From Limobrevibacterium gyesilva (lineage in GTDB: Bacteria; Pseudomonadota; Alphaproteobacteria; Acetobacterales; Acetobacteraceae): a DNA stretch of 64,000 nt. Below, piece after piece: positions 17,492-28,359 of this stretch. Location of the stretch: contig NZ_JAPDNT010000019.1 in the NCBI RefSeq assembly GCF_025989185.1, forward strand, positions 1 through 64,000, in the 5' to 3' direction. The position numbers and the translations under genes were made by a program. The notes below the pieces were generated by a model. That model was not told where the DNA came from and did no database searches. It saw nothing but the letters and a program-made list of their open reading frames with translations. Position 1 is the first letter of the stretch. Every line of letters starts with the position of its first letter.

Positions 17492-17505
17492 TTGACCTCG
17501 GTCAA
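17492..17505 (-). promoter_or_regulatory. FNR/FixK-type box upstream of pps
   Basis: TTGACCTCGGTCAA is a perfect TTGA-N6-TCAA palindrome (the full dyad is ATTGACC-TC-GGTCAAT). Its centre is 90 bases upstream of the pps start at 17408. It lies in the 106-base gap after atpG, so it can drive pps separately from the ATPase operon. A -10-like catcgt about 22 bases downstream would fit a class II FNR promoter, though it is weak. Binding by FNR/FixK is inferred from the consensus. Confidence 0.6.
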
Positions 17506-17514
17506 TCCGGGGCT

Positions 17515-18363
17515 TCAGCGATGCAGCGAGCCCGCACCGGCCGCCAGCTCCACCACTTCCGCGGTGATCGTTTCCTGACGCACCTGCCGTTCGCGTGCCT
17601 GCAGTTGCGCCAGCATGGTCTGGATATTGGCGTGCGCTGCCGCCATGGTCTGCACCCGCGCCTCGTTCTCGGCGGTGAAAGCCGCCATCGCGGCGTGGCA
17701 GAGCTGGGCGTAGACATATTCCTCCGCCAGCCGCTCCAGCAGAACGCCGGTGGGCAGGGTGGTCAGCGGCGCCGCGCCGGTTTCCATGCCCGCGAAGCTG
17801 CCCGGGTCCAGCGGCAGCAGCGACCGCCGCTCGATTGCGATGCCGCGGCCGGGCGACCAGCTCGGGAAGATGAGGTCGACGCGGGCAAGGGGGTTGTCCT
17901 GCATGTGGTCGTAAAGGGCGTCCGCGATCCGCGCGGCCACCACGGCCACGCTGTCGGCATGCGGCGCCATGAAGCCGTGCCAGGCGAGGCGGAGCCTGCG
18001 TTCCTCGGCCAGCGCGACGCCGCGGCTGCCAACCAGAAAGATCGCGGTGTCCGCCGTCACGGGGCCTGCTGCATCGAGCACCCGGCGGGCATAGGCGCCC
18101 ACGAACCCCTGCTCGGGACAGAACAGGACGAGGCCGGTGCCATCCTGCGCGGGCGTGGAGGGCGGGGCGGCGTCCGCCGGCAACAGCCGCAGGGCCTGGG
18201 CGATGGCGCCGGCAACGACCCGGGCGTAGGCGGTGACGCCGGGCAGGAGCGCGCGGCTCTGCTGCGCGCGTGCCGCGGCGATGCTGCGCATGGCCGAAAC
18301 CACCGTCTGCAGTTGCTGCGTTCCGTGGATGCGGCCGGAGATGTCTTCTAGCCGCTCGGTCAT
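17515..18363 (-). CDS. atpG: N-type ATPase gamma subunit
   Basis: 282 residues. It begins [20 protein letters not shown], the N-terminal rotor helix of gamma subunits, and ends with [20 protein letters not shown], the C-terminal helix conserved in the family. It is the central shaft coupling c-ring rotation to the catalytic hexamer. The ATG overlaps the atpA stop by 4 bases. Last gene of the atpDCQRBEFAG operon. Divergent in sequence from housekeeping gamma subunits, as usual for N-ATPases. Confidence 0.9.
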   Translation of the reverse strand: MTERLEDISGRIHGTQQLQTVVSAMRSIAAARAQQSRALLPGVTAYARVVAGAIAQALRLLPADAAPPSTPAQDGTGLVLFCPEQGFVGAYARRVLDAAGPVTADTAIFLVGSRGVALAEERRLRLAWHGFMAPHADSVAVVAARIADALYDHMQDNPLARVDLIFPSWSPGRGIAIERRSLLPLDPGSFAGMETGAAPLTTLPTGVLLERLAEEYVYAQLCHAAMAAFTAENEARVQTMAAAHANIQTMLAQLQARERQVRQETITAEVVELAAGAGSLHR

Positions 18364-19883
18364 GGCGCCGCGGCCTCAGTGGCATGGCGGGTGGCCAGCG
18401 CTGCCATGGCTGTCTGCAAGGCGGATTCGCTGTCGGCGTCAAGCTGTCCGCTGCTGCCGATCGCCTCGACCGCCGCCCTGGCGTGGGTGTCGAGCCAGTC
18501 TGGCAGCGCCCGGCGGAGTGCGGGGATCGCTGCCGGGGCGACCGGATCGAGCAGCCCGTCGCGCAAGGCGAGTGCGAGTGCCACCTCTTCGGCCAGCCGC
18601 AGCGGCGCGTTCTGCGGCTGCGCCAGCAGGGCGCGCAGCCGTTCGCCGCGCTGCATCTGCGCTTTCACCCGCGGGTCCGTGACGCCGCCGAAGCGCGAGA
18701 ACATCTCGAGTTCGAGGAACTGCGCGTAGTCGAGCCGCAGCCGGCCGGTGACGTCGCGCAGGGCCGGCGCTTGGGTCTTGCCGCCGACGCGGCTGACGCT
18801 GGTGCCGACATTGACTGCCGGCTTCTGCCCCTCATGGAACATCTTGGCGTCCAGAACGATCTGCCCGTCCGTGATCGAGATCAGGTTGGTGGGGATGTAG
18901 GCGCTGAGATTGCCGGCATCGGTTTCCGCGATGGGCAGGGCCGTCAGCGATCCCCCGCCTTGCTCGGGCGCGAGCTTGCCGGCACGCTCCAGCAGCCGTG
19001 CATGCAAGTAGAACACGTCGCCGGGATAGGCTTCGCGGCCTGGCGGCTGGCGTGTCAGCAGCGCGATCTCGCGGTGTGTGGCGGCGTGCTTCGTGAGGTC
19101 GTCCAGCACCACCAGCGCGTCTCTGCCACGATCGCGGAAATACTCGGCCATGACCATGCCGGCGAAGGGCGCGATCCATTGCAGCCCCGGTGCGGCCGTG
19201 GCCTCGGCCACGACGAAGATGCAGCGGTCCGGCGCGCCATGGGCCCGGATCGCGCCGAGCACGCGGGCGACCGACGACGATTTCTGGCCGATCGCGACGT
19301 AGACGCAGACGATGTCGCTGGATTTCTGGTTGATGATGGTATCGACGGCGACCGTGGTCTTGCCGACGGAGCGGTCGCCGATGATGAGCTCGCGCTGGCC
19401 GCGCCCGAGCGCGAACAGCGCGTCGATCACGAGGATGCCGGTCTGCACCGGCTCGGTGACCAGCGCGCGCTGGATGATCGGCGGCGCCGGCTGCTCCACC
19501 GGCTCCGTCGCCTCCGCGGCGATCGGGGGGCCGTCGTCGAGCGGCCGGCCGACGGGATCGACAACACGGCCGAGCAGGGCCGGACCCACGGGCACGCGCA
19601 CGACATCGCCGGTCCCGTGGACGATGTCGCCCGCCTTGACGCTGTCGGCGTGATCCAGCAGCACGCAGCCGATCACGTCCTCCTCCAGCGTCTGGGCGAA
19701 GCCGAGATGGCCGGAGCCGAAGCGGAGCACCTCGCCCAGGCGCGCATCGGGCAGGCCGGAGACCATGGCAATGCCGTCGCCGACCGAGCGCACGCGGCCG
19801 ATTTGTTCGAGCTGCGAGCCGAGCCCGACCGTGCCGACGCGGCTGCTCGCTCGCTCAAGCCAGGCGTCGAGCTTCAACGGCAC
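18360..19883 (-). CDS. atpA: N-type ATPase alpha subunit
   Basis: 507 residues. Non-catalytic nucleotide-binding subunit of F1. Walker A is [15 protein letters not shown] at about residue 169; the GQKSS segment and the [16 protein letters not shown]-terminal block are conserved. It lies between atpF and atpG; its 5' end overlaps the 3' end of atpF by 29 bases and its stop overlaps the atpG start (ATGA), so translation is probably coupled. Confidence 0.95.
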   Translation of the reverse strand: MPLKLDAWLERASSRVGTVGLGSQLEQIGRVRSVGDGIAMVSGLPDARLGEVLRFGSGHLGFAQTLEEDVIGCVLLDHADSVKAGDIVHGTGDVVRVPVGPALLGRVVDPVGRPLDDGPPIAAEATEPVEQPAPPIIQRALVTEPVQTGILVIDALFALGRGQRELIIGDRSVGKTTVAVDTIINQKSSDIVCVYVAIGQKSSSVARVLGAIRAHGAPDRCIFVVAEATAAPGLQWIAPFAGMVMAEYFRDRGRDALVVLDDLTKHAATHREIALLTRQPPGREAYPGDVFYLHARLLERAGKLAPEQGGGSLTALPIAETDAGNLSAYIPTNLISITDGQIVLDAKMFHEGQKPAVNVGTSVSRVGGKTQAPALRDVTGRLRLDYAQFLELEMFSRFGGVTDPRVKAQMQRGERLRALLAQPQNAPLRLAEEVALALALRDGLLDPVAPAAIPALRRALPDWLDTHARAAVEAIGSSGQLDADSESALQTAMAALATRHATEAAAP

Positions 19884-20622
19884 TGGATTTGTCTCCTTGA
19901 AGCTCCGCCGCGATGCGTTCGAGATCGGCCTTCCAGCTGTTGCGGATCCTGGCGTGCGGCCCGTGCAGCTCGATGCCCGCGATCAGGCTGGGGTCGCTGT
20001 GGAAGGCGATCTCGACCGCGCCGTCCAGAATGCCGGCCAGCATGTCGCGGCAGGCATGCTGTTCCTGCGGGCCGAGGGGCACGGCGGTGACGATTTCCAC
20101 GGCCTCGCCTTGCGTCACGATTTCGCGGCGGGTTGCCTCGGGCAGGGCGGCCACATCCGCGGCCAGCGTGTCGATCAGGCCGGCGGTCGCGGATTTTGCG
20201 GGAATGCGGCCGAGCAGCCGGCGCGCGATGGACGCGGCGAGGGAGCAGGCTTGCTGGTCGAGTTCCGCCTGCGCGGCGACGCGGTCACGCTGGATGGCGG
20301 CCTCGGCGTCCTTGCGCAACTGCGTGGCCTGTTCGGTCGCCTGCTGCAGCAGGGCCGCACGGTCCGCCGCGGCCTGCGCATGCGCCTGCGCGAGAATCCG
20401 GTCGGCTTCAGCGGAGAAGCCCGAACGCAGCCTGGCCAGCTCGGCCTCGGTCGCGCGGGCGTTTGCCTGCACCGCTGTGGCGTCGGCCAGCAGCTTCTCC
20501 GCGGCGGCCCGGCGCTCGGCGATGATGGCGGTGATCGGCCGGAACAGGAACCGCGCCAGCAGCCAGACAAGGACGAGGACGTTGATCGTCTGCAGCGCCA
20601 GCGTCCACACATCCAGATGCAT
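19855..20622 (-). CDS. atpF: N-type ATPase b subunit with delta-like C-terminal part
   Basis: 255 residues, far longer than a normal b subunit (about 160). One membrane helix at about residues 10-30 ([18 protein letters not shown]), a long charged coiled coil to about 140, and then a globular C-terminal part ([34 protein letters not shown]) resembling delta/OSCP. N-ATPase operons have no separate delta gene, and a b subunit carrying the delta function is typical of the family. It is the peripheral stalk holding F1 to subunit a. Confidence 0.9.
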   Translation of the reverse strand: MHLDVWTLALQTINVLVLVWLLARFLFRPITAIIAERRAAAEKLLADATAVQANARATEAELARLRSGFSAEADRILAQAHAQAAADRAALLQQATEQATQLRKDAEAAIQRDRVAAQAELDQQACSLAASIARRLLGRIPAKSATAGLIDTLAADVAALPEATRREIVTQGEAVEIVTAVPLGPQEQHACRDMLAGILDGAVEIAFHSDPSLIAGIELHGPHARIRNSWKADLERIAAELQGDKSSAVEARRLA

Positions 20623-20625
20623 CGG

Positions 20626-20874
20626 TCAGTGGGCGAACGGGTTGGCGAACAGCAGCAGCAGGGCAACGACAAGACAATAGATGGCCATGGTCTCGATCAT
20701 CGCCAGACCGACGAACAGCGTGCGGGACAGCGTGCCGGCCGCTTCCGGCTGGCGGGCGATGGCGTCCATCGCCGCTGCCACGGCGCGCCCTTCCGCCAGC
20801 GCCGGGCCGATCGCGCCGAAGGACACTGCCAGCGCGGCACCGATGATGCTGACGATCTGAATGACGTCGGTCAT
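20626..20874 (-). CDS. atpE: N-type ATPase c subunit with Na+-type ligand set
   Basis: 82 residues, two membrane helices joined by the ARQPEA loop (residues 40-45). The ion-binding Glu61 in AMIETMAIY is accompanied by Thr62 and Tyr66, and the first helix has Glu28 (GPALAEGRA) where Na+-type c subunits have a Gln. This gives the double-carboxylate pattern described for N-ATPases and points to Na+ rather than H+ as coupling ion. One ligand position (Thr in Ilyobacter) is Met63, so the set is not perfect. The ATG overlaps the atpB stop. Confidence 0.93.
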   Translation of the reverse strand: MTDVIQIVSIIGAALAVSFGAIGPALAEGRAVAAAMDAIARQPEAAGTLSRTLFVGLAMIETMAIYCLVVALLLLFANPFAH

Positions 20875-21566
20875 GCCGGGGCTTTCTCCCTGTTGCTGTC
20901 AGCCGGAGGCGGCGCGAGTGCGCCGCCGATGAAGACCATGGCGAGAATGCTGAAGATGTAGGCCTGCACCGCGCCGGTCAGCAGGTCCAGCGCCATCAGC
21001 GGGATCGGCACCAGCAGGCCGGCCAGCGACAGCACGATGCCGACGACGAACACGCTGCTCATCACGTTGCCGAACAGCCGCACGACCAGCGAGAAGGTGC
21101 GGGTGACCGTCTCCGCCAGATTGAGCGGCAGCATCAGCAGGGTCGGCTCGGCGAAGGTGGCCAGGTAGCCCTTCGCGCCGCGGCTGCGGATGCCGAAATA
21201 GATGCCGGCGGCAAAGACGATCAGCGCCATCGCCGCGTCGGTTTCCAGATGCGCGGTCGGCGGTTCGGCGCCGGGGATCAGCGTGGACCAGTTCGCCGCG
21301 AAGATGAACAGGAACAGCGTGCCGATCAGCGGCAAATAGGGTGCCGGCTCCACCCGCATCGTGTCGCGGATCTGCGCCTCGATCGCCTGTACCAGCAGCT
21401 CCAGCGCGGCCTGCGGGGCACGCGGGTGCAGGGTCAGCCGCCGGGTAAGCAGCCAGCTTCCGCCGGCCAGCAGCGCCATCAGACCCCAGGTTGCCACGAC
21501 CGGTGTGGTGACGGGTACCGGGCCGAGCGTGAAGGCGACGCTGGTGGCGAGCGGCGAGGCGATCAT
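20871..21566 (-). CDS. atpB: N-type ATPase a subunit
   Basis: 231 residues, five to six membrane helices. It forms the ion half-channels at the c ring; the essential Arg is in [16 protein letters not shown]. The N-terminus and the segment [20 protein letters not shown] are typical. Starts and stops overlap atpR and atpE by 4 bases each. Confidence 0.93.
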   Translation of the reverse strand: MIASPLATSVAFTLGPVPVTTPVVATWGLMALLAGGSWLLTRRLTLHPRAPQAALELLVQAIEAQIRDTMRVEPAPYLPLIGTLFLFIFAANWSTLIPGAEPPTAHLETDAAMALIVFAAGIYFGIRSRGAKGYLATFAEPTLLMLPLNLAETVTRTFSLVVRLFGNVMSSVFVVGIVLSLAGLLVPIPLMALDLLTGAVQAYIFSILAMVFIGGALAPPPADSNREKAPA

Positions 21567-21841
21567 GGCGCCGCGCCCGCCAGCCGGGAGAGCACGACGG
21601 CGCGTGCAAGCAGGAAGCCCAACGCGGCCGCCAGGAGCGGCCCCGTGCCTTGCAGCGACGCAAGGACGAACAGGATGGAGCTGGCCGTGAGCCGCGCGAG
21701 CTGCACGGCGAGAGCGAGCCAGTGGCGCCGCCCCTCCAGGTATAGCCGGGTGTTCTCACGCAATGCCAGGAAGTGCGCGGCGCCGGCGAGCAGGCCGAGG
21801 ATCAGGAAGGCTGGCAATAAGAGCATGTTCGGTTCCTGCAT
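21563..21841 (-). CDS. atpR: N-ATPase subunit AtpR
   Basis: 92 residues with three predicted membrane helices (LLLPAFLILGLLAGAAHFLA; LARLTASSILFVLASL; LLAAALGFLLARAVVL). Small size, buried Arg residues and position between atpQ and atpB match AtpR, the N-ATPase-specific subunit proposed to interact with the double-carboxylate c ring during assembly or ion exchange. It overlaps atpB by 4 bases. Confidence 0.88.
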   Translation of the reverse strand: MQEPNMLLLPAFLILGLLAGAAHFLALRENTRLYLEGRRHWLALAVQLARLTASSILFVLASLQGTGPLLAAALGFLLARAVVLSRLAGAAP

Positions 21842-21842
21842 G

Positions 21843-22132
21843 TCATGCCCGGCGGATCCAGCGCCATGCGGACCAGCAGCCCAGGACCACGCCGAGCATG
21901 AGCAGCGGCGCGCTCCAGAAGATGCCGGAACCGAAATGGCGGTCGAGCAGGCGGCCGATGAACAGCCCGGCCAGCGCGGGCGTCACGATCATCCAGCCGA
22001 GCACGCCGACCTGGGCGAGATGGCGGCCGAGCGACGGCTCGCCCTCGCGTTGGGCCTCGCGGTGGCGGGCACCGCGCAGGCGGACGGAGCGCAGCAGGCC
22101 GTTGTTCTGGCCGCGCGTGGTTGGCTCGTCGT

Positions 22133-22136
<4 letters not shown>
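21843..22136 (-). CDS. atpQ: N-ATPase subunit AtpQ (AtpI/AtpZ-like)
   Basis: 97 residues from a GTG start at 22136, which overlaps the atpC stop (GTGA). After a hydrophilic N-terminus it has two membrane helices (VLGWMIVTPALAGLFIGRLL and APLLMLGVVLGCWSAW) with a short DRHFG loop between, the AtpI/AtpZ pattern. It is likely an assembly factor, perhaps also for Mg2+ handling. One base separates it from atpR. Confidence 0.85.
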
Positions 22137-24024
<1,888 letters not shown>

Positions 24025-24040
24025 TCAGGCCATCGCACGT

Positions 24041-24081
24041 ACTCTACACATCCGGGGATGCCGGGCGTTGATCCATCTCAA
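24041..24081 (-). promoter_or_regulatory. Putative class II FNR/FixK promoter of the N-ATPase operon
   Basis: On the minus strand TTGAGATGGATCAA (24081-24068) matches the FNR consensus TTGAT-N4-ATCAA at 9 of 10 specified bases. It is followed after 21 bases by TAGAGT (24046-24041), a good -10. In a class II FNR promoter the box is centred at -41.5 and about 22 bases precede the -10, so geometry agrees. The box centre is 90 bases from the atpD start. The box also overlaps one arm of a 9-bp hairpin (24072-24100) that could end transcription of the upstream gene. Confidence 0.6.
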
Positions 24082-24136
24082 GACATTGCCGTGAGATGGA
24101 GGATTGGAGTCCGGGGGAGGGTTGGACCGCGCCCCG

Positions 24137-26182
24137 TCAGCCGTCGCCTGCGGCCTGCAATTCGGCGATCGGACGGCGAACGGATCGGCACTTCGGCAGC
24201 CGGCGGAACGGCTCGCCGAGGCGGCCCATGAACACGAGCTGGTCGGCCTTCTGGCCGAATGCCGCGCGCAGGGCCGCGGCCAGCGCGGCGGCCTTGCCGC
24301 GGATGCCTGCGTCTGCGGTGAAGGGCGTTGCGGTCGCCCCGTAATGCCCGAAAATGAGTGGTGCGATGGATGGCTGCAGGGCCAGCCCCAGCCGGCTCGC
24401 GGTGAGCCAGAAGCGCTGGATGGCTTGGCCCGCGCGCAGCAGCCGGTCCGCGCGTTGCGCCGGTGCGGGCCGGCCATCCGGAAAACGCAGCGTGAAGAAG
24501 GCGGCGCTCGACAGGGCGGGGATGTAATCCAGCTCGATGGCGGTACTGAGGGTTGCGCCGAGGCGGTTGAGCAGCTTCAGGCGGCCCCAGCCGCGCATCG
24601 CCCAGCGCATGATCGCCAGCGATGCCTTGTTCATGCCGACGGCACCGGCGGGGATGCCGGTCGGGCTCAGATCGCGCTCCCAGTCGATCATGTCGCGATG
24701 GACCGGGTAGGCTTCCGGTGTTCGCAGGCGGATGTCGGTGGCACGCGCGCCCAGGCTCGCCATCCGCCAGCGCTGTCTGGCCGGCTCGTGCCAGTCGACC
24801 GCAAGTTCGCCGGCAAGCGAGGCCTCCAGCGCGGCTTTCTCCTGCATGGTGAGCCTGCGCGTTCGAAAGCGGCGGCGGTCCACCGAACGCAGCGACAGTT
24901 CCGCCGCCAGTGGGTCTGGCGAGACGGCGTCGTTCGGCGTGAGCGTCACGAGAATGTGGTGCCGGCCGTTCTCGCCGCCTTCGTAGCGCCAGTCGGTGAT
25001 GCGGCCCCACGCCGAGGCGGCAATCCGCAGGCTTTCCAGCAAGGTCCCGCCCGCCAGCAGCGTGGGCTCGCCGTCCCGGTATTCGTACACGTTGGCGCCG
25101 GCCTTGTCGCCCAGGAGCACACGAACGCGCGAATCATCGAGGATCTGGAAGCGCCATGGCTGGACGTTGTCGCCGCTCGGCGCCCAGCGCGCCATGTGGA
25201 GGATTTCCTCCAGCGGCGTGCGAACGGCCGGCTCGGCGCCGGGGGCGACGGCACGGCGCGACATGGCGGCGAAGACGCGGCGCCCGATGAACAGCTTCAC
25301 CTGTTGCAGCGGGCCGGCATTGCCCCTGGGGTGGCGGGTAACGACCAGCTTGCCGCGATAGGCATCGTAGTGGTGATGGTACGGTGCCGGCCGCACGCCG
25401 CCACGCCGCAGCAGCAACTTGACGCCTTCCACAGCGGCGACCCCCGCGCACAGGGCGCAGGCGGCGCCGGTGGACGGCCCGCGCTGGCCTTCGAGGTCGA
25501 CGCGCGTCGGGTCGGCCAGATAGGTGCGATGCAGGGCACGCGGTGTGAAGCCGAGCAAGAAGCGAAGGTACTGCTCCGACTTGCTCTGGCCGGCAAAGCG
25601 GAAATACTGCTCGAAGGTCATCCCGCCGGGCACGAAGACCAGGAAGCTCGTGCCCATTCCGATCGGCGCGGCGGTGAGGGCGGGGATGCCGAGTTCCGCG
25701 CAGCGGGCGAACACCAGGCTTCGTACCTCGAGCTGAAAGAAGTCGAACCCGTCCACGAACAGGTCCACGCCGTCGAGGAACGCGTCGATGTTGTCGGGCC
25801 AGATGCCCTTGTCGAAGCGCTTCAGGCGCAGCTCGGGATTGATGGACAGCGCCATCTCCGCAACCGCGTCGACCTTCGGACGCCCCAGGGTTGCCATGGT
25901 TGCGCCGACCTGGCGGTTGAAGTTGGCGAGCTCGAACCGATCAAGATCGGAGATGTTGAAGGCGCCAACGCCGAAGCGCGCAAGCGTGAGCAGATGGATG
26001 CCACCGACGCCGCCCATGCCGGCAATGGCCACGCGACGCGCGCGCAGGGCCTGCTGCTCGCCTTCGGTCAGCCAGCCGATGTTGCGGTCGAACGCGGCGT
26101 CGTACGAAAAGCCAGGCTGGATCATCGGGGCCGGAGCGTATTCGACGGCTGCGGCAGGGGACGGGCGGTCACCGCCGGACAT
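24137..26182 (-). CDS. ThiF/E1-like adenylyltransferase fused to a nitroreductase-like domain
   Basis: 681 residues. Residues 30-290 form an E1-like ThiF domain: ATP-binding GMGGVGG (55-61), SDLDRFELANFNRQ (78-91) with the Asp and Arg that contact ATP, and a Cys-containing segment GAACALCAGV near 240-248. From about residue 320 a nitroreductase-like flavin domain begins with ARWAPSGDNVQPWRF (331-345). The fusion resembles the Rv1355c-type ThiF-nitroreductase proteins. Such E1 domains adenylate a C-terminal carboxylate or a small molecule; substrate unknown. The gene stands alone upstream of the N-ATPase operon. ATG 26125 is an alternative start. Confidence 0.85.
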   Translation of the reverse strand: MSGGDRPSPAAAVEYAPAPMIQPGFSYDAAFDRNIGWLTEGEQQALRARRVAIAGMGGVGGIHLLTLARFGVGAFNISDLDRFELANFNRQVGATMATLGRPKVDAVAEMALSINPELRLKRFDKGIWPDNIDAFLDGVDLFVDGFDFFQLEVRSLVFARCAELGIPALTAAPIGMGTSFLVFVPGGMTFEQYFRFAGQSKSEQYLRFLLGFTPRALHRTYLADPTRVDLEGQRGPSTGAACALCAGVAAVEGVKLLLRRGGVRPAPYHHHYDAYRGKLVVTRHPRGNAGPLQQVKLFIGRRVFAAMSRRAVAPGAEPAVRTPLEEILHMARWAPSGDNVQPWRFQILDDSRVRVLLGDKAGANVYEYRDGEPTLLAGGTLLESLRIAASAWGRITDWRYEGGENGRHHILVTLTPNDAVSPDPLAAELSLRSVDRRRFRTRRLTMQEKAALEASLAGELAVDWHEPARQRWRMASLGARATDIRLRTPEAYPVHRDMIDWERDLSPTGIPAGAVGMNKASLAIMRWAMRGWGRLKLLNRLGATLSTAIELDYIPALSSAAFFTLRFPDGRPAPAQRADRLLRAGQAIQRFWLTASRLGLALQPSIAPLIFGHYGATATPFTADAGIRGKAAALAAALRAAFGQKADQLVFMGRLGEPFRRLPKCRSVRRPIAELQAAGDG

Positions 26183-26870
26183 CGCCCGACATGTGACAGC
26201 CTCGTTGCCGATGGGGGCGCGCAGGAATGCTGATGGTCGTCTCCGGTTCAGAGTGCAGGGTCATCGTGTTCACGGGTTCGGCACTGCATGACAGCCATCA
26301 TCTGCGTCGAATCTGCGAATGCGCCAACGATATCCTGTGCCGGTTTCCGTGCCGATCAAGTGATCGTGAGCAATCTTTCGAAATAGGGTCGCGAACCGGG
26401 CCCGGCATTTACCGGATCGTGAGCAGCGGGCCGTCCGATGCGCATGCCGTATGAAATGTTAAGCGAACGGTGCTGCTTCGCCCGGCTCAGCAAGTGGGCG
26501 GAAATGCCGGATCGGCAAGCCGCGATGCAGGGCCACGGGGGTCGACGTTCCAGGCGTATCCTTCATCGTTTGGCGGCGTGGTCGGGAGAGCGGCGTCCCG
26601 CGGTCTCACTGCGCAACGAGAGCGTCGATGCGGCCAGCCGGCGTGAGGTCGCCGTGGGCGTTTGCGGCGTCGTACTGGCAGGACGTTCACAGTTATTTGT
26701 GAATCGATCGCTCACGGATAGTTGTGGATACTACGTTGTACGGAATGTTATTGGCCGTGAATTGCATCCGGCTGACGGTTTCTCCAATATAACGTCTGCT
26801 CCTGAGTGCCCCGAGGACGCGGCTGTTCGACAGAGCCCTGAAATCCCCATCGGAACGAGGTGCCGTCACC
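26183..26870. other. Gene-free interval before the PEP-CTERM gene
   Basis: Nearly 690 bases without a gene I can support; the short open frames have no family likeness. Features seen: a direct repeat gatcgtgagca at 26362 and 26415 (53 bp apart), an inverted repeat at 26686-26703, and a relatively AT-rich stretch from 26690 to 26800 that should hold the promoter of the gene at 26871. The start of the divergent ThiF-nitroreductase gene lies at the left edge. Confidence 0.5.
26686..26703. promoter_or_regulatory. Inverted repeat ttcaca-N6-tgtgaa
   Basis: ttcaca-gttatt-tgtgaa is a perfect dyad with 6-base arms and a 6-base spacer, 168 bases upstream of the PEP-CTERM start. It is the reverse arrangement of a CRP site (TGTGA-N6-TCACA), so CRP is not a candidate. 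Likely an operator for an unknown regulator. Confidence 0.35.
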
Positions 26871-27698
26871 ATGAAGTCTCAGCAACTAAGGAAGCTCGCC
26901 GGCGGCACGATCGTCGCCACGGCGATGTCCCTTGCCAGCATCGCAGGTGCGCAGGCGGCGGTCACGCCGTTCACGTGGGATCCACAAGCGGTTGTCGGCA
27001 TCGGTGGAACCTTTTCCGGCGACAACATCACGACGAAGGACTATGCCACGGTCCAGGTAACCGATCCCGCGACCGGTGCCTTTACCGAGACCGGCATCCT
27101 GAAGCTCGACGCGTTCTCGCTGGCAGGCGCGAATTCGGGAACCCCGGGCCTCAACACGACATACGCGCTGTATGCGACGTTCAACGCAACCGGCAGCATT
27201 CCCGGCGGCGTGGCCCCCGGTGTGGGACAGACGTTCGGTGGGACGTTCAATACCTTCACGTTCTCATTGAATGTCGCGCCGCAATCCGGCGGGCCGATCA
27301 CGTATAACGCGACGGCCGCGGGCGCGACGCTCACAGGCATTGGCGCCTCGACCACGGTGGCGAATGGCTCGCTCCTCTCGGGCACCGCCTCGATCTCCAA
27401 TACGGCCCTTGCCGGCTTGTCGGCGGGTGCGAACGTTCTGACGACGTTCAACTACGTCGATCCGGCGTTCTTCATCGCTCCGCCCTCAAGCCTGGGCTTG
27501 CAGCTGTTCTCGTCGATCATCAACACCGGGTCCGTGCTGTCGCTTGCCAACAACAACACGGAACTGGTCATCAACGGCGGTGGCGGCAACTCGACCCTGC
27601 AGACGAGCCCGGCGGTCCCCGAGCCGGCTTCCCTGGCGTTGCTGGCCAGCGGGCTTATCGGCCTCGGGCTGATCCGGCGCCGCAAGCTGGTGGCATAG
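26871..27698 (+). CDS. PEP-CTERM sorting-domain protein
   Basis: 275 residues. A Sec signal peptide (KLAGGTIVATAMSLASIAGA) covers residues 1-29. The mature part is rich in Gly, Thr, Asn and Ala, typical of beta-rich surface proteins, with no catalytic motif. The C-terminus VPEPASLALLASGLIGLGLI followed by RRRK is a textbook PEP-CTERM signal: PEP motif, membrane helix and basic tail, processed by an exosortase. The exosortase gene is not in the window. The ATG has gaggtg upstream, and a strong terminator follows. The acyltransferase gene downstream belongs to the same sorting system. Confidence 0.92.
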   Translation: MKSQQLRKLAGGTIVATAMSLASIAGAQAAVTPFTWDPQAVVGIGGTFSGDNITTKDYATVQVTDPATGAFTETGILKLDAFSLAGANSGTPGLNTTYALYATFNATGSIPGGVAPGVGQTFGGTFNTFTFSLNVAPQSGGPITYNATAAGATLTGIGASTTVANGSLLSGTASISNTALAGLSAGANVLTTFNYVDPAFFIAPPSSLGLQLFSSIINTGSVLSLANNNTELVINGGGGNSTLQTSPAVPEPASLALLASGLIGLGLIRRRKLVA

Positions 27699-27720
27699 TC
27701 GCTCCATAACGAAGCCGCGG

Positions 27721-27748
27721 AACGGCGCCCTTCGGGGCGCCGTTTTTT
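27721..27748 (+). terminator. Rho-independent terminator after the PEP-CTERM gene
   Basis: aacggcgccc-ttcg-gggcgccgtt: a 10-bp perfect GC-rich stem, a UUCG tetraloop and a run of six T. It begins 23 bases after the stop codon at 27698. Confidence 0.9.
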
Positions 27749-28359
27749 GCTGCCTGTCGCATCGGGCCCGATGCGCTCGATGGCGCGAAAGCGACGTCCG
27801 CCGGGCCACGCCTGCACGTGCTCACGCGATCGTGTTGAGCACGGGCGGCCCTCCTGGCGCTGGCAGCAACAGGCCGACAACTTGGCCGTCGGGGGCATTG
27901 TCTCGCCGGAGGCAGGGAAACCCCCCTCCTTTCCCCATCGTGCCGGAATCTAACTAAATACACTCGGCCTCAGGAATCACCCGCTGGTGCGCCCGCGAGC
28001 TGCGGGGCCGCGAGACCACAACATCCTGAAATTCAACACCATCGATCGGCGCCAACGACCTTCTGGTCGTCTAGGACTCCGCCATTCTCGCTGTATGAGC
28101 AGCGGGCGGCATGTTGCGGGCGGGACGCCCTGCTCAGCAATATGAGAGTGTCGAAAAACCTGGATAGAATAAATAATTCTCTGAATTATTCTGTATGCGT
28201 AGCAATAATGAGTCAACAATTTCCAATCACATCTTCAGAGTTTGATCATTCCTTAACAAATAGGACTCCAAAATCCGTGACATCGATCGGCGTCGATAAA
28301 ATTTGCGGCTCCCGCCGTATCCGCATAAGCAGTCTCTGGGTTGATTAGGAGGCCTATCG
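27749..28359. other. AT-rich leader region of the acyltransferase gene
   Basis: About 610 bases with no supported gene. The second half (28140-28340) is notably AT-rich against the window average, with an inverted repeat at 28172-28190, and should carry the promoter of the gene at 28360. The base composition suggests either a strong regulated promoter or an acquired segment. Confidence 0.5.
28172..28190. promoter_or_regulatory. AT-rich palindrome upstream of the acyltransferase gene
   Basis: aataattc-tct-gaattatt is a perfect dyad with 8-base arms. A wider repeat (agaataa and ttattct) nests around it. It lies about 170 bases upstream of the ATG at 28360. With three loop bases and only one G-C pair per arm it is a poor terminator and a better operator candidate. 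Confidence 0.4.

Noticed and set aside
14994-17495. 833-residue open frame antisense to pps
   Set aside because: Mirror of GC-rich codon use in a well-supported gene; Arg/His/Asp-rich, no family likeness.
24072-24100. 9-bp hairpin as an intrinsic terminator of the ThiF-nitroreductase gene
   Set aside because: Moderate stem, 11-base loop and no T run; it overlaps the FNR-type box, which is the better explanation of part of the symmetry.
26686-26703. CRP-binding site
   Set aside because: The half-sites are in the reverse arrangement (TTCACA-N6-TGTGAA) to the CRP consensus.
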